Assembly: GCF_013032455.1 (NCBI RefSeq)
Contig: NZ_WQCF01000002.1
Span: 496,001-560,000, forward strand
Origin: Ruegeria atlantica
Lineage (GTDB): Bacteria > Pseudomonadota > Alphaproteobacteria > Rhodobacterales > Rhodobacteraceae
Direction: 5' to 3'
DNA: 64,000 bases
Below, in pieces: positions 43,507-52,024 of this stretch. Position numbers and translations under genes: made by a program. Under the pieces are notes generated by a model. The model worked only from the letters and a program-made list of their open reading frames with translations, had not been told where the DNA came from and made no database searches. The first letter of the stretch is position 1, and each line of letters starts with the position of its first letter.

Positions 43507-44388
43507 ATGGAACCATGTTCAAACGTAGTCGACTTAGCGGGTATGCCTGCTCCGCGGCCATTTGTAGTCAATGGAACGAGATTTCCTTTGGTGGCAGTTG
43601 GTCTCGGTGCGCCCATTTTGTTTGTGCACGGAGCATGGGCCGATCACCGGATTTGGTGTGGCTTTTGGCAGCCGGTATCTCAGAAAGCAAAATTCTTGGC
43701 TATCACCCAGCGTCATTTCGGGGATTGGAAATGGCCAGACGATAAGCCATTCGCACGCCGAGTTCATACGGAAGATCTAATCGATATTTTGGACGCGCTG
43801 GAAGAGCCCGTTCATCTTGCAGGTTGGTCGTATGCGGGGGGCATCTTGCTTCGCGCAGCTGCAACAAAACCTGAACGTGTCCTTTCACTTGCTATCTTTG
43901 AACCATCATTTGAATGTGAGCCACCAACAGAAAGTGGGCCGCTGAAGACTGCGCGCGAGGTCGCGTGGAACCGTCTAGAACCGGCATACGAGTTGGCAGA
44001 AATCGGCGATCTGGAGCGCGGGATGAGAGTTGGTCTTGAGGCCGTCTATGGCATGCAAGCAGGTGAATTTTCTGAGCTCCACCCGGATATTCAAAAAGTG
44101 CATTTGGAAAATCGCCATACGATGCTGCCCGATTTATACGCGGAATCGGCCGAACCGCTTTCGTTTCAAGAGTTCTCCAATATCAGTTGCCCGACCTTGA
44201 TCTTGTACGGAGAAAAATCATTGGATCAGTATCGGCTGATGGCGGAGTACACGAGCGAAAATATTGGTGGCGCAAAACTGGTAATGGTGCCGAGTGTGAG
44301 CCATGGCGCACCGGTACACAGGCCGGACTTGTTGGCCAACGCGATTTTGGAGTTCATTCTAGGAATAGCCGCGGCTCGCAGAAAATAA
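43507..44388 (+). CDS. Alpha/beta hydrolase
   Basis: A ~293-residue alpha/beta-hydrolase-fold protein. It has the oxyanion-hole region LFVHGAWADHRIW, a nucleophile elbow HLAGWSYAGGILL (GWSYA, one Ala instead of the usual Gly), and the C-terminal His in VSHGAPVHRPDLL. Catalytic Asp is probably in the LILYGEKSLD region. Substrate unknown. The start is uncertain: ATG 43507 or the extended frame to 43471. No strong ribosome site is seen. It is divergent from the choloylglycine-hydrolase-family gene. Confidence 0.82.
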   Translation: MEPCSNVVDLAGMPAPRPFVVNGTRFPLVAVGLGAPILFVHGAWADHRIWCGFWQPVSQKAKFLAITQRHFGDWKWPDDKPFARRVHTEDLIDILDALEEPVHLAGWSYAGGILLRAAATKPERVLSLAIFEPSFECEPPTESGPLKTAREVAWNRLEPAYELAEIGDLERGMRVGLEAVYGMQAGEFSELHPDIQKVHLENRHTMLPDLYAESAEPLSFQEFSNISCPTLILYGEKSLDQYRLMAEYTSENIGGAKLVMVPSVSHGAPVHRPDLLANAILEFILGIAAARRK

Positions 44389-44744
44389 CCTATTTCGGCG
44401 AGTTGGGTTTATGGCCGCTTTGTTGCGCTCTACGAAACTGCAAAGTCTAGTTGCGAATGTCCGTTTTGGGCTGAGACCGGTCCTCAACAACCATTGAGCC
44501 TATGGCAACTTTGTCCGCAAAGCAGTCATACGAACAAATAGCAGCGAATGACTGCATGGAGCCAAATCTACCAATTGCTGCGCAACGATCAAATGGCTGG
44601 TTCTGCGCCATTCCGCCTCTGAACGGTCTCACGGCAAAGGCGCAACATTTTAGGCACCCGGGGTGCTGACTATCTGCATCTGCGCTTACTGATATTGCCT
44701 CGTGCCAACTATAACACCATGAATCCGGCGACAGTCTTTGATTT
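44389..44744. other. Spacer before cyanophycin operon
   Basis: About 355 bp with one dispersed repeat copy (44438-44484) and no supported gene. It separates the mixed-cargo part of the island from the GC-rich cyanophycin genes. Confidence 0.5.
44438..44484 (+). repeat. Dispersed repeat family, copy D
   Basis: CTGCAAAGTCTAGTTGCGAA followed by TGTCCGTTTTGGGCTG and ACCGGTCC, nearly identical to copy A over its first ~37 bp. Confidence 0.75.
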
Positions 44745-46481
44745 TTACCCGTCGAGCATCGCGAGCACGGCGTCGCGTTCGGACAGGACCAACAGCAAGG
44801 CAATATCACCCGGTTCCAGCTTTTCCAATATCATCGAGGCAGCTAGAGAGGGCGAAGATGCTCTCAGGACTTGTTGCGCGTCATATCCCTGTTCTAAGGC
44901 GGATTTTTTGATCAGGTCCGGGATTTCTCCCAATTCGCGACCTCTTAAATACCCTTCCAGTTCGGCTGCGACGACTACGTCGGGCTGGAAATTTAACGCC
45001 GTCGTGGTAACGTCCCGGATATCCTGATCCGACCGATCGCCAGCATGGCTGAGCATAATGTAACGCCGTTTCGCCGGTAGGCTTGACAGCGCATCGCAAA
45101 CGGCCGAAATCGAGTGCGGGTTATGCGCAAAATCCACAAAAACACGCGCATTATTGTAACTAAACTCGTTGCAGCGTCCGGGGTTGTCCTTGGCGTCGGG
45201 TTTGAACCCGGCCAACCCATCCCGAGCCCCCTGAACGGGCAAGTCCAGTGCCAAGGCAAGGCACAGGGCCGCCAGCGCGTTCAGGATATTGTATTTCGCA
45301 GCGCCGCCCATGGTCAGGGGAACATCGGAAACTGCAATAACTACCTGTTCGACCGCACCGTCGAAAAAGACGATATCTCCCTCCTGCACATAGGCGCAGC
45401 ACTTGCCCGCATCACGCGCCTGACGGACAAGGTTGTTCTGCGCATCCAGCGAGAACCACCAGATATTTGCGGATGTATTTTCCGCTTCTGCGCGGACATA
45501 CAAGTCATCGGCATTCAGTGCCAGCACGCCACCCTCGGCCAGCGTGCGATGCACGGCGAATTTGGCCTGAGCCAGTTCCGGCACCGTGTTGACCCCGTAT
45601 TGCCCCAGATGGTCGTTTGCCACATTGGTGACTGCCGCTGCCGTTGCCGCGCGGGTCGGCAGACCCCGGCGCAGGATACCTCCGCGCGCGACTTCCAGAC
45701 AGGCGACCTCCAGCCTTTTGTCACGCAACAGCATTCGCCCGCCGCCGGGGCCGGAATAATCGCCACGGTCGAGAATGTCGTCTCCCACCCGCACAAATTC
45801 GGTCGAGGTCAGCCCGGCAACCTTGCCCGAAGCGCGCGCGATCGCCTCAAGTAAACGGGTTGTGGTTGTTTTGCCGTTGGTTCCGGTAATGAAGGCCACC
45901 GGGATATTGTGCAGAGCCGACCAGTCCAAGTCATCGGGGGTAGGCAGCGCATCGACCGGCCAGGTCTGACTGCCAGTACCGTGCCCGATCGACACTTCGT
46001 CATCATCGCACAGGATATCCACACCATGCGCTTCTGCTGCCGCAATCAGGGCGATCAGCGCGGGATTGGCTTCCTTCTCCATAACGCTTTTGACATCCGC
46101 AACCATCTGATCGAAATCGCCGGGCTCGGATGCCAACAGTTCGGCAGCACAGAAATGCCAGACGGTTTGCACCGCGAAGATAGCGGAATAAAGCTGATCC
46201 ATCGGTGCTGAAATCGCCAGATTGACGCCACCGGTGAAACTGCGGTGGGTTACGTCCTGATCCTGCCAGCCAAGTGCGTCCAGCACGCGGCGCGCGTGTT
46301 TTTCCCACAAAGCAGTGACCTGCGCGGTGCCGGTATCGGTTAAAAACACATCCATCACCGCGCCGGGGCGGTTCCACAACAGTCCCGGCCCGGTCAAGCG
46401 TCGGGCATCGTCTACCCGGATATGATCGGCGTACGCGCTTTCAATTGTCAGCGCGTTTTCAAGCTCTTCGATCCGGTCCAT
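44745..46481 (-). CDS. Mur ligase-like cyanophycin synthetase paralog
   Basis: A 578-residue protein. The central and C-terminal parts are a Mur ligase domain: P-loop FITGTNGKTTTTRLLEAIAR, LEVARGGILRRGL, NVANDHLGQYG, and FVDFAHNPHSISAV. Cyanophycin synthetase has this same Mur-ligase half, and the phrases closely parallel those of CphA next door. The ATP-grasp half is missing; the first ~190 residues (MDRIEELENALTIESAYADH) resemble no ATP-grasp core. It starts 15 bp after cphA and probably assists polymer building or processing, but the reaction is unknown. Confidence 0.78.
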   Translation of the reverse strand: MDRIEELENALTIESAYADHIRVDDARRLTGPGLLWNRPGAVMDVFLTDTGTAQVTALWEKHARRVLDALGWQDQDVTHRSFTGGVNLAISAPMDQLYSAIFAVQTVWHFCAAELLASEPGDFDQMVADVKSVMEKEANPALIALIAAAEAHGVDILCDDDEVSIGHGTGSQTWPVDALPTPDDLDWSALHNIPVAFITGTNGKTTTTRLLEAIARASGKVAGLTSTEFVRVGDDILDRGDYSGPGGGRMLLRDKRLEVACLEVARGGILRRGLPTRAATAAAVTNVANDHLGQYGVNTVPELAQAKFAVHRTLAEGGVLALNADDLYVRAEAENTSANIWWFSLDAQNNLVRQARDAGKCCAYVQEGDIVFFDGAVEQVVIAVSDVPLTMGGAAKYNILNALAALCLALALDLPVQGARDGLAGFKPDAKDNPGRCNEFSYNNARVFVDFAHNPHSISAVCDALSSLPAKRRYIMLSHAGDRSDQDIRDVTTTALNFQPDVVVAAELEGYLRGRELGEIPDLIKKSALEQGYDAQQVLRASSPSLAASMILEKLEPGDIALLLVLSERDAVLAMLDG

Positions 46482-46495
46482 TCCGGTACCCCCGC

Positions 46496-49297
46496 TTAAT
46501 CCGCGTCTTCGCTGATGTCGCGGGCCAGGCGCACTCCGCGCGCATCCCGGATCAGGTTCTGGTCGCTTTCGAACATGTCCTCGAACGAGGTGTCGATGGG
46601 GCTTGCCACCGGCGCAGCCTCTGTGACTGGCGCTTCGCTATCGGAGTTGAAATAGATGATCTGCTTCCAGCAGCGCGTTGTGTCATCACCGAAAATCACC
46701 AGCAGATCGCCCGGTGCGGCCTGTTCCAACGCTGCAGTCACCGCTTCGACCTCATCCGGGATGATCGTGATCCCGGCATCATCGACGCCGTTGTCGATCA
46801 GGGCCTGCCGCATCATTTGCGGTACTTCGTCGTGTCCACGGCCCCGGCGGCGGTCATCTGCCTTGCAGATGAAATGATCAAAATGCCCGGCCAATGCGGC
46901 GGCCCCGTCGATGATATCCTCATCGCGCCGGTCGCCGGGCATCGCAACAACGCACAGCCTTCGGCCCTTGACCTCCAACTGATCGGCCAGCGCCGCCATT
47001 GCCTTGAGCGCGGCAGGGTTGTGGCCATAGTCGAGGATCACCTTGAATGGATGCTCGTCATAGACATTCATCCGCCCGGGTGCCTGGAAATAGCTGGTGT
47101 CGAAGGTGCGCAGCCCATGGCGGATATTGTCCAGGTCCACTCCGAAACTATAGGCCATCGCGGCGGCGAACATCGCGTTCTGGACGTTGAAAATGGCCTT
47201 GCCTTCCAATGCCGCCGGGATCAGATGCGACCACAGCACCGGGATATGAAGACCGTTGTCATAAATGGTCAGCATGTCACCATTCATGCCCTTTTCAAGC
47301 ACAATTGCCTTGCCGCCTGCCTTGATATGTTCCTTGACCAGGCTGTGCCCCGGATTGGTGGTGACATAAAAGATCTGATCCGCACCGGCATAGTCGGCCA
47401 TTTTCAAACAGTTGATGTCATCGGCATTCAGAACTGCCGTGTCGGTGGCGCTTTCCACCACCACGCGTTTGACAACGGCCAGTTCCTCAACCGTGTTGAT
47501 GCCGCCAAGACCCAGATGATCTGCCGAGACGTTCAGGCAGGCCGCTACGTTCGAGCGCTGATAGCCCAGACCCGAGCGCACAAGTCCGCCGCGTGCGGTT
47601 TCCATCACCGCAAAATCGACAGCCGGGTCGCGCAGAACGATCTGTGCCGACTTAGGTCCCGTCATGTCGCCCTTGACGCTCAGCTTGCCGTCAACATAAA
47701 CGCCATCGGTCGAGGTCATGCCAACGGTCTTGCCGCTGGTTTTCATGATGTGCCCCAGCATCCTTGAAGTGGTCGTCTTGCCGTTGGTTCCGGTGATTGC
47801 CGCGATGGGAATGCGGGTTTCCTCGGTGGCCGGAAACAGCATGTCGATCACTTTGCCCGCCACGTCGCGCGGCTGACCTTCGGACGGTGCCACGTGCATC
47901 CGGAAACCAGGGGCGGCGTTCACCTCGACAATCGCGCCGCCGATATCCTTGTAGGATTTGGTGATGTCGTCGATCAGGAAATCGACGCCGCCCACATCCA
48001 GCCCGACGGCCATGATGGCACGCTCGGCCATGTCACGGTTGTCAGGGTGCACCACATCCGTCAGATCAATGGCCGTGCCGCCAGTCGACAGGTTCGCGGT
48101 TGATCGCAGATAGAAGACCTCGCCGTCAGGTAGCACAGTTTCTTCCGTCACGCCCGCATTTTCCATCAGGCGGTTGGCCTGATTGTCGATCTCCAGCATG
48201 GTCAGCACTTTTTCATGCCCGATGCCACGGCGCGGATCCTCGTTCACGATATCGACCAGTTCGGCAATCGTGTGCGTGCCATCGCCTACCACATGGCCCG
48301 GCACGCGCTTGGCTACAGCGACCAGCTTGTTGTTCACCACCAGCATCCGGTGATCGAACCCGGTGATGAAGCTTTCCACCAGAATGGCGCGGCTGCGGGA
48401 ATGTTCCTTGGCTTCGGCAAAGCCTGCCTCGACCTCTTCATCCGAGTTCAGGTTGATCGAAACACCACGCCCATGATTGGCATCGAGCGGTTTGACCACC
48501 ACCGGGTGCCCGATCCGTGCGGCGGCGCGCACGGCTTCACGCGCGGAATAGACCATGCGTTGCTGCGGCACAGGCAGGCCCAGATCGTTCAGCAGATTGT
48601 GGGTGTCTTCCTTGTCGCAGGAAATCTCGACCGAGATATGCTTGGTCTCAGAGGTTATGGTTGCCTGAATGCGTTTCTGGTATTTGCCGTGCCCGAACTG
48701 AACCAGTGACCCAGAATTCAGCCTGATCCAAGGGATGTCACGCTCTTGCGCGGCCTTAACCAATGAGCCGGTTGAGGGACCAAACTCTTTGCGCTGCGCC
48801 CGCAGCACAAAGCTACGCAACTCGTCGTCCCAGTTGAATTCCGGGTCGAAGTCGTAGTCCACCTGTTCCTTGAGGGATTGCGGCAATAGATGCATCAGCA
48901 GCCGCATTGCCAGCTTGCCTGCGTCCAGACCAACATCGCGCTGGCGGTATTCGTAAACCATGTTGTATTGGCCGGGTTCGCCTGTGCCGCGCGTGCGGCC
49001 AAAGGTTACATCCGAACCGGCCACGTTCTGAACTTCGATGGCACAATGTTCCAAAACATGACCAAGCCAAGTGCCTTCATCTTCGCGCAATCGGCGGATG
49101 AAACCACCGGGTTCGCGGTAGGAACAGCCATGTTCCGCCAGACCGGGAAGGGCCTGGGTCAATGCATCAATAAACTCGGAACCAATTTTGGCCGAAGGCC
49201 AATCTTCCAGAACGCCCAGATCAATGACGTGGCGAATGACCGGAAAACTTGCCCAGACATTCGGGCCGACAAATACATTGGTCGAGATTATTTTCAT
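46496..49297 (-). CDS. cphA: Cyanophycin synthetase
   Basis: A 933-residue enzyme that polymerises Asp and Arg into cyanophycin, a nitrogen-storage polymer. An N-terminal domain is followed by an ATP-grasp domain (HPVVVKPLDANHGRGVSINL and VEVNAAPGFRMHVAPSEG). Then comes a Mur ligase domain with P-loop AITGTNGKTTTSRMLGHI, AVMETARGGLVRSGLGYQ, and LDYGHNPAALKAM. All typical CphA motifs are present and the length is normal to slightly long. The ATG at 49297 has GGGGAG upstream. It follows cphB by 20 bp and iadA in a four-gene operon. Confidence 0.95.
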   Translation of the reverse strand: MKIISTNVFVGPNVWASFPVIRHVIDLGVLEDWPSAKIGSEFIDALTQALPGLAEHGCSYREPGGFIRRLREDEGTWLGHVLEHCAIEVQNVAGSDVTFGRTRGTGEPGQYNMVYEYRQRDVGLDAGKLAMRLLMHLLPQSLKEQVDYDFDPEFNWDDELRSFVLRAQRKEFGPSTGSLVKAAQERDIPWIRLNSGSLVQFGHGKYQKRIQATITSETKHISVEISCDKEDTHNLLNDLGLPVPQQRMVYSAREAVRAAARIGHPVVVKPLDANHGRGVSINLNSDEEVEAGFAEAKEHSRSRAILVESFITGFDHRMLVVNNKLVAVAKRVPGHVVGDGTHTIAELVDIVNEDPRRGIGHEKVLTMLEIDNQANRLMENAGVTEETVLPDGEVFYLRSTANLSTGGTAIDLTDVVHPDNRDMAERAIMAVGLDVGGVDFLIDDITKSYKDIGGAIVEVNAAPGFRMHVAPSEGQPRDVAGKVIDMLFPATEETRIPIAAITGTNGKTTTSRMLGHIMKTSGKTVGMTSTDGVYVDGKLSVKGDMTGPKSAQIVLRDPAVDFAVMETARGGLVRSGLGYQRSNVAACLNVSADHLGLGGINTVEELAVVKRVVVESATDTAVLNADDINCLKMADYAGADQIFYVTTNPGHSLVKEHIKAGGKAIVLEKGMNGDMLTIYDNGLHIPVLWSHLIPAALEGKAIFNVQNAMFAAAMAYSFGVDLDNIRHGLRTFDTSYFQAPGRMNVYDEHPFKVILDYGHNPAALKAMAALADQLEVKGRRLCVVAMPGDRRDEDIIDGAAALAGHFDHFICKADDRRRGRGHDEVPQMMRQALIDNGVDDAGITIIPDEVEAVTAALEQAAPGDLLVIFGDDTTRCWKQIIYFNSDSEAPVTEAAPVASPIDTSFEDMFESDQNLIRDARGVRLARDISEDAD

Positions 49298-49317
49298 GAG
49301 GCTCCCCGTTGGTTAGC

Positions 49318-50208
49318 TTATTGTTTCCCCCCGCTGGCGGCCTCATCCTCGGACAGATCCGGCAATGTGCAGAACGCCATATGCTCATCCGGCGGAAAAG
49401 CCTGGCGAGCCGTCAGATCATAACGGCACCCTTCACCCAGAACGTCAAGCCGAAGTCCAAGAAGGCTGAGTGCTTCGCCGCGACGGGCATCCCACATCGA
49501 AGAATGGGTCAAATGGCTGGCATCCACCACGGTAACCGTTCCGCTGCCGATTACTTCAAAGACGTTATCGGGCCCAATGAAGGCCGCCGTGTCTTCGTCA
49601 ACGCCCAATCCGATTAGAAAAGGGTTAAAAGATGAAGCGGTTAGTAATCGACCCAGGCGGTTGCGTTGGGTGAAGTGCTGATCAATGATGACGGCGTTGG
49701 TCAGACCCATACCGGGAGCCAGCGTGATATTACCTTCGGCTGGACCAGAGTTGCTGCTGCCACCTGCTACCATATGCTCGGACATGATCGAAGCACCGGC
49801 CGAGGTTCCTGCAACCGGCACCCCTGCCGCGTTTCGGCGCCGGATTTTCTGGGCGACCAGCGTGCCTCCAAGAATCGCTGACAGGCGCAACTGGTTCCCA
49901 CCGGTCATAAAAATTCCGGTAGCACGATCCAGCATCCCCGCGTAATCCGGGTTGTCGCAATCGGCGCGGCGCGAGATAGGCAGGAATTCAACCTTGCCTG
50001 CACCAAGCTCGGAAAAGATGCGGTTATAGTCCGGTCCGGTTTCTTCCAGCATCGAGGCTGTTGGGATCACGACGATATCAGCGTCGGCACCGCCGGACAG
50101 TTCTACGAACTTTCGGTGAATCTGCATTTCCTTGACGCGGTCTTCACCGCCGCCGATCGGAATGATGAACCCGCGCGGGGTTTCTGCATCTACGGGTGCA
50201 GGGCACAT
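49318..50208 (-). CDS. cphB: Cyanophycinase
   Basis: A 296-residue serine peptidase of family S51 that cuts cyanophycin to beta-Asp-Arg dipeptides. The nucleophile Ser lies in VAGTSAGASIMSEHM. Also present are IIPIGGGEDRVKE, GIFMTGGNQLRLSAIL and IIDQHFTQRNRLGRLL, all standard in CphB. No signal peptide, so the product acts inside the cell on stored polymer. Confidence 0.95.
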   Translation of the reverse strand: MCPAPVDAETPRGFIIPIGGGEDRVKEMQIHRKFVELSGGADADIVVIPTASMLEETGPDYNRIFSELGAGKVEFLPISRRADCDNPDYAGMLDRATGIFMTGGNQLRLSAILGGTLVAQKIRRRNAAGVPVAGTSAGASIMSEHMVAGGSSNSGPAEGNITLAPGMGLTNAVIIDQHFTQRNRLGRLLTASSFNPFLIGLGVDEDTAAFIGPDNVFEVIGSGTVTVVDASHLTHSSMWDARRGEALSLLGLRLDVLGEGCRYDLTARQAFPPDEHMAFCTLPDLSEDEAASGGKQ

Positions 50209-50269
50209 ATCTTAACTACCTTCCGGTGTTATAGCGGGCAGCCACCGGGGACCGCGCGGACGCTCAAAC

Positions 50270-51430
50270 CTATTCATACATGCCGCGTCGGGCTATCTGG
50301 CCGTCGCGTACATGCCATTCCCCCCGGGCCATCACATGCCGCACGGCAGTGTTTTCGTCAAGAACGACCAAATCAGCGTCCATACCCACGTTCAGACGAC
50401 CTTTTTGGTGCAGCTTCAGCAGGTCGGCGACATTTGAGGTCAGCGGAGCCAGCGCTTCGGGCATTGGTACTCCTCTGTTGGTGAGTTCGCGCAGCGTGTC
50501 TGGCAAAGTGTCCGACAAACCCACACCAAACCGTGTCAGATTGCCTTCATGGTCAAAGGCGGGCAGGCAGCCACCACCGTCAGAGCTGATGGTGAACCGG
50601 TCCGAGTGACCGCCCAAATCGCGAAACTGAATGTAGGCCTCAGCAGCAGAGATGCCCGGCTCGACATGTCCGCAGGGGAATGCGGTAGCGTCGATGTAAC
50701 ATCCGTGCCGTGCTAGCGCCACGGCCTGTTCGAAGAGTGGTTTGTTGCGATTGACATGGGTTGGATTGAAGACGCGTGCGGGGATTTCGCAGGTCGCGAT
50801 AGCTTGTTCCAACATTGACAGCCCTCGCTCGCCATCTCCCATATGGCAATGCACAATCCCCGCCTTGCCAGTCATCAGGCCTGCGACATGTGCTTCGCTT
50901 GCGATCCGCAGAAACTCGTCCAATGTCGGTTGGCTCGACCGGTGATCACTGATCGCCAGTTCCCCAACACCGATGACCGGATCAAGGAACACAATGTCTC
51001 CACGGGCTGAACCGGTGAGGGTGGTCAGTGGGACGTGATAGCCACCGGTGTGACACCAGGCTGAAAGTCCTTCTTCGCGCAACCCATAGGCCTGTTGCAC
51101 CAGCGTCTGCGTGTTGCGGGTCAGATCGTCCGTGCCCAATACTCCAACGACTGAAGTGACACCGGCACGCGTGAAAGAGGACAGGGCAAGCGGCGGCACT
51201 CGACTGGCTGGTCCGGTTTCACCGCCACCGCCTGTTATATGCGCATGCCCATCAATAAAACCCGGAACAACCGCTGCACCTTCGACGTCAATGATCTCTG
51301 CCTGAAGCTGGTCAGGCAATTCGGGTTTTTTGCTGCCGAGGTAAATGATGCGTTCACCCGCGGTGAGAATATGGCCCAAACCAACAGGTTCAGGTGAATA
51401 GAGGCGCGCATTCTTGATGAGCTTCAACAC
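50270..51430 (-). CDS. iadA: Isoaspartyl dipeptidase
   Basis: A 386-residue amidohydrolase that splits beta-Asp-Arg from cyanophycin into Asp and Arg. The metal-binding HxH is in GFIDGHAHITGGGGETGPAS, with later GIVHCHMGDGERGLSML and FTISSDGGGCLPAFD. It begins with GTG 51430 (MLKLIKNARLYSPE). It is the first gene of the operon iadA-cphB-cphA-Mur ligase. That makes a complete synthesis and recycling pathway. Confidence 0.93.
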   Translation of the reverse strand: MLKLIKNARLYSPEPVGLGHILTAGERIIYLGSKKPELPDQLQAEIIDVEGAAVVPGFIDGHAHITGGGGETGPASRVPPLALSSFTRAGVTSVVGVLGTDDLTRNTQTLVQQAYGLREEGLSAWCHTGGYHVPLTTLTGSARGDIVFLDPVIGVGELAISDHRSSQPTLDEFLRIASEAHVAGLMTGKAGIVHCHMGDGERGLSMLEQAIATCEIPARVFNPTHVNRNKPLFEQAVALARHGCYIDATAFPCGHVEPGISAAEAYIQFRDLGGHSDRFTISSDGGGCLPAFDHEGNLTRFGVGLSDTLPDTLRELTNRGVPMPEALAPLTSNVADLLKLHQKGRLNVGMDADLVVLDENTAVRHVMARGEWHVRDGQIARRGMYE

Positions 51431-51739
51431 ATTTCATTTCCGTCAGTAGGAGCGAAGACATCTTTTCTTGCACTAAAAACCAGCAGAAGAACCATCCCCT
51501 ACAGCGGAAAAAGCACAGATGCCAGACTCAAGCACTAGCGGATGTTGAGAAAAGGAAGCGGATGGAAAATTTGTCCGCTTGGCTGACGTTACCGTACACC
51601 CTAGCGCATGTTCACCTTCTGCCGTTCAAATTGGAACGCAGCAAAACCACAGCGATAGTCTAAGGGTGGGCTGTAAGGTGGATAAAAATTATCCGGCCTT
51701 AAATAAGGTTTTGATAATTTTATATTTTTACGGAAAATT
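51431..51739. other. Spacer between iadA and tRNA-Leu
   Basis: AT-rich 300 bp with no gene. It must hold the promoter of the cyanophycin operon. The last part next to the tRNA end carries the second attachment copy. Confidence 0.5.
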
Positions 51740-51753
51740 TGGTGCCCAGGAGA
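51735..51753 (-). repeat. Attachment-site copy at tRNA-Leu
   Basis: AAATTTGGTGCCCAGGAGA, identical to 25104-25122. It covers the tRNA 3' end, so the tRNA gene remains intact after integration. Confidence 0.8.
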
Positions 51754-51826
51754 GGACTCGAACCTCCACGTCCATACGGACACTAGCACCTGAAGCTAGC
51801 GCGTCTACCAATTCCGCCACCTGGGC
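51740..51826 (-). tRNA. tRNA-Leu (CAG)
   Basis: The minus strand folds as an 87-nt class-II tRNA with encoded CCA. The acceptor GCCCAGG pairs with CCTGGGC. The anticodon loop is TTCAGGT (anticodon CAG, reads CUG). There is a long variable arm, and a T-arm with GTTCGAGTC. Its 3' end is the integration target of the island. Confidence 0.97.
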
Positions 51827-52024
51827 AGGTGTCGTGGAGGGGCGTTTAAGCCTACTGACGGGGGGCGTCAACTAGATTCGGAAAGATTTTTGAAAGTTTT
51901 TTGGCCCACGCCCGAAACGCCTTGGAGGTCTCTGTTCTTTCCCAGATGCGCGGCGTTATTGCGCCTTGTTTGCCGGGGCTTTGGGCGGTAGATCGGATCA
52001 AGACCTATCAGTAGGAGCCCTCTC

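Larger units (their letters stand above)
25104..51753. mobile_element. Putative tRNA-Leu-integrated genomic island
   Basis: The 26.6-kb segment is bounded by 19-bp direct repeats of the tRNA-Leu(CAG) 3' end and has a P4-type integrase just inside the left repeat, pointing inward. It carries a second recombinase (serine type), AT-rich genes of unknown function, dispersed repeats and metabolic cargo. The left 9 kb clearly differs in composition from the core. The right part (cyanophycin operon) looks host-like, so the island may be a composite or the cph genes an older acquisition. No conjugation or phage structural genes are seen, so it would depend on other elements for transfer. Confidence 0.65.

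Noticed and set aside
46445..47767. 440-residue plus-strand frame over cphA
   Set aside because: Antisense shadow of cphA.
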